Below are positions 52,975 to 61,397 of a DNA stretch of 64,000 nt, piece by piece. Each line of letters starts with the position of its first letter. Position 1 is the stretch's first letter. This DNA is from Clostridia bacterium. Lineage in GTDB: Bacteria; Bacillota; Clostridia; TANB77; CAG-465. Location: assembly GCA_900772475.1 (NCBI GenBank), contig CAAHEI010000094.1, positions 1 to 64,000 on the forward strand. The letters run 5' to 3'. The position numbers and the translations under genes are program-made. The notes under the pieces were generated by a model. It was not told where the DNA came from, did no database searches, and saw only the letters and a program-made list of their open reading frames with translations.

Positions 52975-53252
52975 TCTCTAACTTCATATGATACCTATGT
53001 CTTTGTACTTTTTTCATCTTCAAATAAATTTCCTGTTTTTTTACTTAAATTATTTCATATCAATAAGTAAATGTATTCCTGTTCCTTTTCGTTATATTCT
53101 TATTTATCGTAAACACATGTATAATCAGCAAATACCATTCTTTCTATTCCATCTTCAATATTACATTTGACTATCATACCACTTATACACTAAAGTTTTT
53201 CTTTGGTTAATATTACTTATACATTTGCTTGTTCATTTAATTTATAAAACAT
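52975..53252 (-). pseudogene. Decayed paralogue of the 152-residue gene at 56194
   Basis: Translation on the minus strand from an ATG with a GGAGGG site gives FYKLNEQANV, then after stops and shifts CISGMIVKCNIEDGIERMVFAD and YIYLL. These align with FYKLDGKV, CHIHGMMTKCTMTNGIEEVGFAD and YIYLW of the intact gene at 56194-56652. At least five in-frame stops are present. It is a duplicated and decayed copy. Confidence 0.75.
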
Positions 53253-53279
53253 TATATTATCCCTCCATATTTGTAGAAA

Positions 53280-53305
53280 AAATGAGTGAAATATTCCACT
53301 CATTT
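53280..53305 (-). terminator. Terminator of the small hydrophobic peptide gene
   Basis: A perfect 9-bp stem AAATGAGTG/CACTCATTT is followed on the minus strand by TTTTTCT. It resembles the thioredoxin terminator at 60471-60502. Confidence 0.75.
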
Positions 53306-53366
53306 TAAGCCCAATCTTTTCTTCAGCTCTTTAAAAACATAAAACTTACAATCACCTATTACATAA

Positions 53367-53435
53367 TTAACTCTTTTTTATAATTGAAGAAAATGTAAAA
53401 ATCGCAGTAAGCACTATAAATAATATAAACCACAT
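53367..53435 (-). CDS. Small hydrophobic peptide, possible type I toxin
   Basis: A 22-residue frame encodes MWFILFIVLTAIFTFSSIIK followed by KS. It is one membrane helix ending in lysines. GGAGTGG precedes the ATG at a good distance. A TATAAT lies upstream (53480-53475) and a terminator follows at 53280-53305, so it could be a real transcription unit. Short single-helix peptides with a basic end are typical of type I toxins. No antisense RNA promoter was identified. Confidence 0.4.
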   Translation of the reverse strand: MWFILFIVLTAIFTFSSIIKKS

Positions 53436-53516
53436 AATACCACTCCAATCTTATAAATTTTTTTCATTAGAACAATTATATCAAATTCCATAAAAAACAA
53501 TTTTTTTAAACGTATA

Positions 53517-54263
53517 CTATTTTTTAGCTCTAATAAATAAAAAATATGGTCTATCATACTGATTAACATATTTAGGTATAATTTTTATGGTTTCTTTATC
53601 AGGTAACGGTTCTAAAATTTTATCAATTTTAAATTCACTCTTCACTAATCCATTTATCAAACTACTAAAATTTCTATGATATTTTTGTACCATTACTCCA
53701 TTCCATTCTTTTTCTCTTACTCCTTCTCTATTATAATCTGATACAAGTAAAAACCATTTTCCGTTAATTTCTGTGTAATTCTTTTTCATCCAAGGCTCGA
53801 ATTTATTAGCTATTCTTAAAGGATGATCAATAGAAAAAATTAGTATTCCATCTTTATTTAGCAAATTATATATATCTTTTATTAATTTATCATAGTCCTT
53901 CACATAGTGAATAGCTAATGAAGAAATAACTACATCAAATTTTTCTTCCAGTTTGTCTATATCTTCCATCGCCATCAATTTGTATTTTATTTTTTTATCT
54001 TTGTTATTATCTAAAGCTATTTTTATCATATGTTCAGATATGTCAATTCCTAATACTTCCTTTGCTCCTAATTCTCTACAATATATGTCATTTTCTCCAT
54101 AGCCACATCCTAAATCAAGAACTCTTTTATTATTTAAGTCTGGTATTAATTTCCTAAAATTAGGTATTTCAATTAAATCATTTGCATTTTTTCCTTTGTT
54201 TTCGTATCTCATTTTATCATATGCCTCTGAAAAAGTTTTAATATCATATATATTCTGCTTCAT
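53517..54263 (-). CDS. SAM-dependent class I methyltransferase
   Basis: This 248-residue enzyme has the Rossmann-type methyltransferase motifs. Motif I is RVLDLGCGYGEND (about 47-59), then GIDISEHMIKIA, FDVVISSLAIHYV and LLNKDGILIFSIDHP. Full-length small-molecule methyltransferases of this kind (UbiE/BioC-like) are about this size. The substrate is not predictable. It is a single gene on the minus strand with GGAG upstream. Confidence 0.85.
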   Translation of the reverse strand: MKQNIYDIKTFSEAYDKMRYENKGKNANDLIEIPNFRKLIPDLNNKRVLDLGCGYGENDIYCRELGAKEVLGIDISEHMIKIALDNNKDKKIKYKLMAMEDIDKLEEKFDVVISSLAIHYVKDYDKLIKDIYNLLNKDGILIFSIDHPLRIANKFEPWMKKNYTEINGKWFLLVSDYNREGVREKEWNGVMVQKYHRNFSSLINGLVKSEFKIDKILEPLPDKETIKIIPKYVNQYDRPYFLFIRAKK

Positions 54264-54544
54264 AAAAATTCAACTCCTATCTCCGCATTTTTATTATATC
54301 ACTTTATATTCTTTATTTCACTAAATTATTTTAAATTTCAAATTTTTATAATCAAACTGCTACCACAAATACACTTATAAACTTTAAATACTTAACCTGA
54401 ATATCTATAGAATACTATTTTTTAGTACTTGTGAAATAATTTTAAAAAAGTTATGTTATTATTAATATACATTCTATTTGATAATTTTTTACTATGCTAA
54501 TATAATATCTATATAGATAGTAATTTTGAGATAGGAATTGAAAT

Positions 54545-54703
54545 ATAGGAAAAAGAATTAACAAAGAAGAGCTAATAAAATTTATTAAGAACTTAAATTT
54601 AAATAAAGATAAGTATTGGATTTTATTAAGAGAAACCTTAGTTATACGTAGTATATATCCAGATGCTGGAGATTTATATCTTACAGTTACTCAAAAGAGT
54701 TAA
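54545..54703 (+). pseudogene. Relic of a minimal-nucleotidyltransferase-like gene
   Basis: A 52-codon frame without a start reads RINKEELIKFIKNLNLNKDKYW and IYPDAGDLYLTVTQKS. It resembles the N-terminus of nucleotidyltransferase-fold proteins (EELIxFIKxLNLxKDxYWVLSGGALVL...DxDLxVT). The Gly-Gly and Asp-x-Asp motifs are lost (LLRETLV and DLYL). The expected ATG position is ATA. The rest of the gene is missing. Confidence 0.5.
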
Positions 54704-54710
54704 GAAATCA

Positions 54711-54736
54711 AAAAGCACAGTATTTACTGTACTTTT
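54711..54736. terminator. Convergent terminator before the NUDIX gene end
   Basis: A 12-bp stem with one mismatch, AAAAGCACAGTA/TACTGTACTTTT (54711-54722 with 54725-54736), flanked by A and T runs. Its right arm overlaps the NUDIX stop region. Confidence 0.6.
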
Positions 54737-55178
54737 AAAATTTATCTATTTTCTCCGATTTAAAAAATAACTCCTTTTTAATTGCTAAACTTACAACTTT
54801 TTCTAGTATTTGCTTATTTCCAAACCAATTTATTTTTTCCATAAATTCATCAAATTTACACCATTTATAATCTATGTTTTCTTCATTTAATATAATATTA
54901 TCTTTATTTACAAAACTTATATAAACATATTCCTTACATTGTACTCCTAAAGACTCATATTCTAAAATCCAGTTTAAGTAAATATTATTATTCGTTAATA
55001 GACCCGTCTCTTCTTTTACTTCTCTTTTAACAGTTTCTTCTCTATCTAAATCATATTTTTCACATCCACCTGTTACTACATACCAAAATGATTCTTTAAA
55101 TTGAGGATCATTCTCACTGCCTTTTAATAATAATATTTCATTATATTCATTTACTATAAAAGTTAAAATTTTATCCAT
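54735..55178 (-). CDS. NUDIX hydrolase with a start borrowed from an ADP-ribosylglycohydrolase fragment
   Basis: This 147-residue hydrolase has the NUDIX box GGCEKYDLDREETVKREVKEET, preceded by FWYVVTGG, as in MutT-like NTP pyrophosphohydrolases. The ATG and its GGAGGTAATG ribosome binding site lie in 25 bases identical to the inside of the ADP-ribosylglycohydrolase gene at 57990-58014. There the sequence codes for GGNGEMD. The frame upstream (55179-55250) is a decayed piece of that gene with one TAG. So expression signals were captured by recombination. Substrate unknown. Confidence 0.85.
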   Translation of the reverse strand: MDKILTFIVNEYNEILLLKGSENDPQFKESFWYVVTGGCEKYDLDREETVKREVKEETGLLTNNNIYLNWILEYESLGVQCKEYVYISFVNKDNIILNEENIDYKWCKFDEFMEKINWFGNKQILEKVVSLAIKKELFFKSEKIDKF

Positions 55179-55250
55179 TTCTCCATTACCTCCTGACCAC
55201 TCTGCCTATTCAACCTTTAATTCACATCTAGCAAATGCTTGTAATGTTTC
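55171..55250 (-). pseudogene. Fragment of the ADP-ribosylglycohydrolase gene
   Basis: Minus-strand translation gives ETLQAFARCELKVE, a stop, then AEWSGGNGEMD. The intact gene at 57436-58359 has TTLQALARCELKVK and AEEAGGNGEMD. Nucleotide identity is high at both ends of the block (25 bases exact at 55171-55195). Further left (55251-55450) only weak, stop-laden frames remain. Confidence 0.85.
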
Positions 55251-55450
55251 TTTCATCATATCTCTAAATGCAATTTTAATGTCGTGAACACTTCTAATAT
55301 TGTTTTATGGCATAAATTGTTGTATAAAATCTTTTCTATTTCATATGATATTTTTTTCCCATAAAAAATTTCTCTACATACTCTTCTATCCAAAAAAGTT
55401 TATTTTTTCATAAAAGACTTTACTTTTTATAGTTGGTCTTCCTAAATACT

Positions 55451-55771
55451 TTATTTTATATTTGTCACTGCTTTCATGTACGCAACTATTTTTTTAATTT
55501 CTTTTCTATCAAAAATCATTATATATTTTTGTCCTGTATATTCACCTCTTTTATCTGTTAAATTAATAGCTAGTTCCATATAAATATCTTGTATTTCATG
55601 ACCTCCTTTTATATATGTATATTTTCCTGTATCCCATAAATTAATTTTAGGATACAAAGTAAATTCTAAATCTGGTTCATAAAATTCAATTTCTTCTTTT
55701 TCTTTTAACTCATCATTTAATAGTTTTTCCATCATATTTATTAGCCCTTCAACCTCTGCATATGTCATCAA
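55451..55771 (-). CDS. C-terminal part of a frameshifted protein of unknown function
   Basis: This 106-codon frame (MMTYAEVEGLINMMEKLLND...) has no ribosome binding site before its ATG. The same frame is open upstream and reads KHENDDKWADIKINIHNSNFKYFRRSEL directly into it. The frame at 55819-56079 ends in FNYIKNMK at the same place. One extra A in the A6 run at 55850-55855 joins the two as FNYIKKHENDDKW. So this is the second half of one gene of about 250 codons. It is rich in acidic and aromatic residues and resembles immunity-type proteins, but I cannot name a family. Confidence 0.6.
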   Translation of the reverse strand: MMTYAEVEGLINMMEKLLNDELKEKEEIEFYEPDLEFTLYPKINLWDTGKYTYIKGGHEIQDIYMELAINLTDKRGEYTGQKYIMIFDRKEIKKIVAYMKAVTNIK

Positions 55772-55818
55772 TTCAGATCTTCTAAAATATTTAAAATTAC
55801 TGTTGTGTATATTTATTT

Positions 55819-56079
55819 TTATATCAGCCCACTTATCATCGTTTTCATGTTTTTTATATAGTTAAATATTCCAAATTCAAAATATGTATCATCAATATTC
55901 ATTCTAATAGTATTTGTCATTTTACTATCTATTTCATCATAAAACTCTATATCTGTAATATCAAAATCTTCATTAACTTTTTTTATAATCTTTTTAGTTT
56001 GCTGTAATGGAAATGGAACATCAAGCTTATTGCAATATGCTATTTCTAAGACCTCTGCTATTACTAGTTTTCCTGCCAT
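55819..56079 (-). CDS. N-terminal part of the same frameshifted protein
   Basis: The 86-codon frame from MAGKLVIAEVLEIAYC is preceded in frame by KTYYYLTVKYENHNSNKEYN and ISDDTSVKVGDRVLVD, which is clearly coding-like. It lacks a start codon. Adding one A to the A6 run at 56187-56192 links it to the ATG at 56213 (MKIIKIKKK...), which overlaps the upstream gene. The domain (VGDRVLV...AEV...PFPLQQTKKII) is a small beta-rich module common in clostridial proteins. With the downstream frame it would form one protein from 56213 to 55451. Function unknown. Confidence 0.6.
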   Translation of the reverse strand: MAGKLVIAEVLEIAYCNKLDVPFPLQQTKKIIKKVNEDFDITDIEFYDEIDSKMTNTIRMNIDDTYFEFGIFNYIKNMKTMISGLI

Positions 56080-56193
56080 ATCTACTAAAACTCTATCACC
56101 AACTTTAACACTTGTGTCATCCGAAATATAGTTATATTCTTTATTGCTATTGTGATTTTCATATTTTACAGTTAAATAATAATATGTTTTTTC

Positions 56194-56652
56194 TTAATTT
56201 TGATTATCTTCATTACTATCTGCCATACTTTTATTAGTTAGAAATTTCGGAATTTCAGGCTCTATTTCATTAGTATCATTGTTATAAAATATAAATTTAT
56301 TTGTTAATTTTCCACCCCATCGTGGATTAGAGTATATAATGGCTTCTATTTTTTCTATATCATCAATTTTAACAGATTTAAATGTTTGATTATATTTTTC
56401 ATCATCACCTATTAATTTTCCTGTATCTTCATCTAAATTATCCCATGTCCATAGATAAATATAGTCATGTACTTTTCCATCGTATTTTTCTTTATTATAA
56501 ATTCCTGTTGGATCTGCAAATCCAACTTCTTCTATTCCATTTGTCATTGTACATTTGGTCATCATACCATGTATGTGACAAATATTTTCTTTATCCATTT
56601 TTTCTTCTGATTTTACTTTTCCATCTAATTTATAAAATGTTATTGTTCTCAT
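56194..56652 (-). CDS. Protein of unknown function with a decayed paralogue nearby
   Basis: This 152-residue acidic protein starts MRTITFYKLDGKVKSEEK and has several Trp/Tyr-rich stretches (YIYLWTWDNLDED). No motif is recognised. A stop-laden copy lies at 52975-53252, so the gene was duplicated. The last codons overlap the putative start at 56213 of the next gene, suggesting an operon. The start lacks a clear ribosome binding site (GGATGTGAATTAA precedes it). Confidence 0.6.
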   Translation of the reverse strand: MRTITFYKLDGKVKSEEKMDKENICHIHGMMTKCTMTNGIEEVGFADPTGIYNKEKYDGKVHDYIYLWTWDNLDEDTGKLIGDDEKYNQTFKSVKIDDIEKIEAIIYSNPRWGGKLTNKFIFYNNDTNEIEPEIPKFLTNKSMADSNEDNQN

Positions 56653-56898
56653 TTAATTCACATCCAATTATTGTCTTATTTTAAGTATATATAGCAATGC
56701 ATATGCTCTGTTATATAAGTATTCTATAAATATAGCGTCTGTAATTGCTTCACGCTTTTTTTTGCCTTATTTAAATATTCGTGATGAAACGTTAAAAGAT
56801 TGGCTTTACCTTTGTTAATGATAAAATAAAAATCATATTTAAAAATATACAATTTTGTATTGAAATTAACACTTCTTTTTAAATTATTAAATAATATT
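56653..56898. other. Gene-free stretch
   Basis: No reading frame or strong hairpin is seen between the macro-domain gene and the 152-residue gene. It presumably holds the promoter of the latter. Confidence 0.35.
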
Positions 56899-57417
56899 TT
56901 AACACTCCTTCTGCTTTTCCTTTAAATATTCACAATAATACTTATATTCTTCCTCTTTAAAACAAACTAAATATATCTTTTCAAAATTTTCAGCGTATTT
57001 TATTGCTTTATCAATTGATGTTTTTGCTCCAATATCTAATGGAACTTGATATACTCCCATTCCTAAACAAGGAAATGCTATTGTTTTTATTTTGTTTTTC
57101 TTTGCTAATTCATAAGAATTTATATAGCAATTTTCTAATAACTGTTTTTTATTATTAGTTCTAAAATCATACCACTTTGGAGCAACAGTATGTATAACAT
57201 ATTTTGCATTTAAATTATATCCATTTGTTATTTTAGCCTCTCCAGTCATACATCCATTTAACTTTATACACGCTTTCAGTAATTGTTTTCCAGCTTTTCT
57301 ATGTATAGATCCATCTACGCCTCCTCCACCTAATAAAGAAGAGTGGGCTGCATTTACTATTGCATCTACTTCTAATTCAGTTATATCACTTTTTATCACT
57401 TCAATATTATTAATCAT
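56899..57417 (-). CDS. Macro-domain ADP-ribose hydrolase
   Basis: This 172-residue protein is a full macro domain. IVNAAHSSLLGGGGVDGSIHRKAG (about 20-43) is the ADP-ribose loop of the MacroD/YmdB group, and IAFPCLGMGVYQVPLDIGA is the second loop. Such enzymes deacetylate O-acetyl-ADP-ribose or remove ADP-ribose from proteins. It follows the ADP-ribosylglycohydrolase gene by 18 bases, so both act on ADP-ribose and are an operon. A GAAAGGAAA site precedes the ATG. Confidence 0.93.
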   Translation of the reverse strand: MINNIEVIKSDITELEVDAIVNAAHSSLLGGGGVDGSIHRKAGKQLLKACIKLNGCMTGEAKITNGYNLNAKYVIHTVAPKWYDFRTNNKKQLLENCYINSYELAKKNKIKTIAFPCLGMGVYQVPLDIGAKTSIDKAIKYAENFEKIYLVCFKEEEYKYYCEYLKEKQKEC

Positions 57418-57435
57418 AATTTTCCTTTCATTTTA

Positions 57436-58359
57436 TTATAATATTTTATCAAATTCTTCACAGATTCTATAAATATATTCATATTTTAATAAATTCTTTT
57501 TCCATACTTCATTTATTGAATCTAAGCCATACCTAATACCTGCTAAACCTCCAACACAAGCCCCAACAGTATCAGTATCATTTCCTAAATTTATTGCTCT
57601 TATTATTGCTTCATTATAATTTTTTGTATTGAATAAAACCCATAAAGTTGCTTCTAATGTACTTACTACATATCCTTGTGAACTTATATCGTCAATTTTA
57701 TATTTTGCTATATTATTTTTTAGTATTCTATCATATTTATGTATACAACTATTTGAAAAATACGAATAATTGCTTATTTTAATCTTTTTATATGCATCTT
57801 TAAACCCTTTTCCTTTTAAAAGTTCTATAGCAAATAATACATATATATAGCATCCCATAATACTTATCTCATGCCTATGAGTTATGGAGGAAACAGCTTT
57901 TACTTCTTTTAAAATTTCTTCAGCTTCCATTTTTTTAGAATAACAATAATATGCTAATGGTAATATTCTCATTAAAGAACCATTACCATTATCCATTTCT
58001 CCATTACCTCCTGCCTCTTCTGCTGTTTTAACCTTTAATTCACATCTAGCAAGCGCTTGTAATGTTGTTCTTCCAATACCAAAAACTTTTTCTGTTGGTG
58101 TATATTTAGCACTTCTCACCCACTTAATAAAATTATTTGCTATATCTGAAGGTACTATTTTGGAGTTTTTAGATATTGAATCTATAGTTGCAAGGGTCAT
58201 GGAAGTATCATCAGACCAACTACCTTTTGGAACATCGTGACTTCCATATCCGACCATTTGAATTAGTGGATTTCTAATTAATTTTTCTCTCTGATTAAAT
58301 TCAATTGGGACTCCCATTGCATCCCCAATTGCTAAACCGATTATTCCATCTCTTGAATT
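57436..58359 (-). CDS. ADP-ribosylglycohydrolase family protein
   Basis: This 307-residue enzyme has the DraG/ARH metal motifs. The N-terminal IGLAIGDAMGVPIEF, then GSWSDDTSMTLATIDSI with adjacent Asp residues, and the C-terminal LGNDTDTVGACVGGLAG coordinate two Mg ions. It should remove ADP-ribose from modified Arg, Ser or DNA. I start at MNSRDGI (preceded by AGGTGG); an upstream in-frame TTG is less likely. It pairs with the macro gene. An internal fragment was copied to 55171-55250. Confidence 0.92.
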   Translation of the reverse strand, partial: NSRDGIIGLAIGDAMGVPIEFNQREKLIRNPLIQMVGYGSHDVPKGSWSDDTSMTLATIDSISKNSKIVPSDIANNFIKWVRSAKYTPTEKVFGIGRTTLQALARCELKVKTAEEAGGNGEMDNGNGSLMRILPLAYYCYSKKMEAEEILKEVKAVSSITHRHEISIMGCYIYVLFAIELLKGKGFKDAYKKIKISNYSYFSNSCIHKYDRILKNNIAKYKIDDISSQGYVVSTLEATLWVLFNTKNYNEAIIRAINLGNDTDTVGACVGGLAGIRYGLDSINEVWKKNLLKYEYIYRICEEFDKIL

Positions 58360-58484
58360 CATACTATCACATTCCCACCTCTCTGTTTTTAATCTACACA
58401 AAAATATGTTACTGTATTTACATTCAATATCAGTCTTATACCAACCATTATATATTTTTTTATAAAAATATATTTTTTAATCAC

Positions 58485-60210
58485 CTATTCTTTTACTCTT
58501 CTTAATAAATCAACCATCAACCTTCTTGTTTTAAAATTAGAAATATATTCATCTACTAATTTATTTACAAGTTCTTTTCCACCGTTTAAGTGACTTCATA
58601 TGAATTAAAATTCCTTGTAAATATTCATAACTACTTCTTCCTGATTCTTTTACTTGTCTATCAGCAATATTTTTGTATTTTTCTAATAATATTTTTTCAT
58701 AATCTGGTTTTAAGTAACTTTCATATGTTAAAAGTGTACCATAATTAGCTACTGCCATAACTGAAATAAACAATTTGTCATACATTTTTTCTTCAACGTA
58801 TAAACTTCTTAATGTATCACTAGTAAAATTACCTATTAAGTTTTCAATGTTCTTTATAACTACTTTTTTTCTTTCTTCCCATTCTTTAACTGTATACGTT
58901 TCTTTTAATTTTTTAAAATACTCTACATCTCCCACTCTTTCATTATATATAATGTTTTCTGTAATATTTCTTATTTCTTCTTTTTTCCCACATTTTGAAT
59001 AAATATCTAGTAACTTATCCACATCACTCCACTTGTTATATTTCCATCTATATCCATCATCTTTTTTTATCTCAGCTTTTAATAATTTAATTGCTTCATC
59101 ATAATTTTTTTCCTTTAACAATATATCAATATACATATCAAATATATCGTGGTTTTGAATATTTTCTTTTATAACTATTAAAGCTTCATCTTCTCTGCCT
59201 AGCATATTTAAGTACTCTACATGTTTTTTTACATACTTAGGTATATTATTACTAATACCATTATATTTTCTAAATTTTGGAAAAATTTCTTTTAAAAGTT
59301 CTATTTTTTTATCAAGGTATGTATCTAAGTCAAATATCTCATCTTCAAGTAAAAAACCTATCATATTATCAAGAAATCCTACTTTATCTTCATCTTTTAA
59401 CATAACTAGACAATATTCAAAAATCATATTTTGCATACTTTTTGTTTTATCTTTAATTAATATTTTTTTAAAATCATCTACACATTCATTTACAGCATAT
59501 TCAATAATACTATCATAATACTCACAAACTTTTTCTAATTTTTCTATAGGCAAACTTTCAAGTAAAGCCGTTGCTATATTATACGCACTTTGAAAATCAT
59601 TTTTTGTTATACACTTTACAGTTTCAACTTCGTATTTTTCTATAACTTTTGATACCGTACTTGAATAGATATCATCATCTTCGCAAGAGTCATAGTAATT
59701 ATCATAATTAAAATCATCATAAAAACTTGAAAAATTATTTATTGCATATTCCATTTCTTTTTTTATTATTTCTAAATAATACTCTTTAGTAAATTTTGGA
59801 AAATATTCAAAAAATGTATCATTAAAATTTTCTTGAAGTTCTTGAGAATTTTGAAGTTTTTCAATTAAAAATTTTTCTATTTCTTTTTTTGGTATCCTAT
59901 TTATGATTTGTTTATAATCAATTGGTATTTCTTCAAATTCACAATTATCATCTAAAATGGAATATACCGTTGCTGCCATATGTTTGCAATAATTTTCACA
60001 TGCATATGGACAATCACATTCCATTTCTACTACTTCGTCATATTTATCAACTATAATATTTACATTATACAATCTACTACCATAAACTTTTGCCTTGTAT
60101 CTAAGTCCTGTTTTTTTTAAATCAATTACCCTATCATCTAAAAAATATTCTTTACCACGCATTAATATAACATAATCAAACCAATCTTCAAGATCAATTT
60201 TCATAGCCAT
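58485..60210 (-). CDS. SWIM zinc-finger protein, frameshifted near its C-terminus
   Basis: As read, this protein is 549 residues and stops at 58561. The SWIM motif VEMECDCPYACENYCKHMAATVYSIL (CxCxnCxH, about 60-90) binds zinc and often nucleic acid or protein. The rest is helical-repeat-like. Its end, HMKSLKRWKRTCK, is abnormal. One base near 58594-58599 would restore SHLNGGKELVNKLVDEYISNFK and a stop at 58485, the usual family ending. I start at MAMKIDL (GGGGTGA site). Role unknown. Confidence 0.75.
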
Positions 60211-60231
60211 ATTATTATCACCCCATTGCAA

Positions 60232-60470
60232 TTCTATTTATATTATACAATAATACACTTTAACTTACAATATATATTAAAAGCTTTTTACATACTTGCC
60301 TTTTTATCCAATAATCATTTTTTCACGCATTTTGTTATAATATATTCTAACTTTAAATTTAATTGCAATGCCTCAAACTAGTGTTAATGTAGTTATATAA
60401 ACACCAGTTGACAATATGTACCTTCACTACTAACTTTTACCAATTAGTTAAGTGAAATGTCTGGTGTACA
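60232..60470. other. Gene-free stretch between the SWIM and thioredoxin genes
   Basis: AT-rich with no frame of note. A short ACACCAG/CTGGTGT inverted pair lies about 60 bases apart near 60400-60470. The SWIM promoter should be here. Confidence 0.35.
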
Positions 60471-60502
60471 AAAAAATGAGTGAATTTTTTCACTCATTTT
60501 TT
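60471..60502 (-). terminator. Terminator downstream of thioredoxin
   Basis: A 14-bp stem AAAAAATGAGTGAA/TTCACTCATTTTTT (60471-60484 with 60489-60502). A/T-rich ends make it bidirectional; it lies about 50 bases after the thioredoxin stop. Confidence 0.88.
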
Positions 60503-60549
60503 TTGGGCTTTTTTTACAGCCCCTTTACTTTATACTTAAATATTAAAAC

Positions 60550-60864
60550 TTACCTATACTTCTCAATAAGTTCCACAATTTCCTCTTTATCCCTAAATCC
60601 AACCTGTCTTTCAACAATTTTGCCATCTTTATATATACAAATGGTTGGAATAGTATCAATATCTAACTTCTTGGCAAGATCGTTATTTTCATCAACATCT
60701 ACTTTGTATATATCATAACCTGCTCTACTATTTGCAATATCTTCTAAAACCGGTGCAAGCATCATGCAAGGTCCACACCAAGTAGCATAGAAATCAACTA
60801 AACATACTCCTTTGTTTTTTATAACGTTTTCATCAAATTCATTTTCGTTTATATGTTTTAACAT
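60550..60864 (-). CDS. trxA: Thioredoxin
   Basis: This 104-residue protein has the active site ATWCGPCMM (C30, C33), the cis-Pro in TIPTICIYKDG and the usual thioredoxin length. It reduces protein disulfides in the cytoplasm using thioredoxin reductase. The gene follows the rhodanese gene by 22 bases. Strong GGAGGA precedes the ATG. Confidence 0.95.
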   Translation of the reverse strand: MLKHINENEFDENVIKNKGVCLVDFYATWCGPCMMLAPVLEDIANSRAGYDIYKVDVDENNDLAKKLDIDTIPTICIYKDGKIVERQVGFRDKEEIVELIEKYR

Positions 60865-60886
60865 TTTTCCTCCTATCTAAATGTTA

Positions 60887-61321
60887 TCATATGATTCTTC
60901 CATTTTCTCCATATTCTAACATATTTTTATACGGAAAAGTAGCAAGAGCTCCATATTCCCATATATATATATTATTATATCCCAAATTATTTAAAATCTG
61001 TATAGCTGTTTTACTTCTAGCACCACTTGAACAATATACCATTAAAGGTTTATCTTGCTCAACTTGAAGTATTTTTTGCTCTATCTCATTTACTGGAATA
61101 TTAATAGCATTTTTTATATGCATAAGATCATATTCATTTGAAGTTCTAACATCCATAAGTAAAACTGTATTTTTCTCAATCATATCCTTTGCTTGGTCAA
61201 AAGGAATTAGTTTGTAATTCATAGAACTCCTATATCTATTTCCTTGATAGCCCCTACTTCTATTTGTATTATTCCCCATTCCAAGAAAACTTTGCATAAA
61301 ATTTCGTATATTATCAAACAT
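60887..61321 (-). CDS. Rhodanese-like sulfurtransferase
   Basis: This 144-residue protein has an N-terminal Asn/Arg-rich segment (1-34) and a single rhodanese domain. LLMDVRTSNEYDLMHIKNAINIP is the substrate-side motif, and the catalytic Cys is C97 in VYCSSGARSKTA. Single-domain rhodaneses carry persulfide sulfur. It is followed by thioredoxin, a plausible electron partner. Confidence 0.9.
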   Translation of the reverse strand: MFDNIRNFMQSFLGMGNNTNRSRGYQGNRYRSSMNYKLIPFDQAKDMIEKNTVLLMDVRTSNEYDLMHIKNAINIPVNEIEQKILQVEQDKPLMVYCSSGARSKTAIQILNNLGYNNIYIWEYGALATFPYKNMLEYGENGRII

Positions 61322-61397
61322 AAGCTATACCCTCTTTCTTTTATAGTATAGCTTATGCATATATTTTATTAATTATGATATTTAAATGTCACATATT

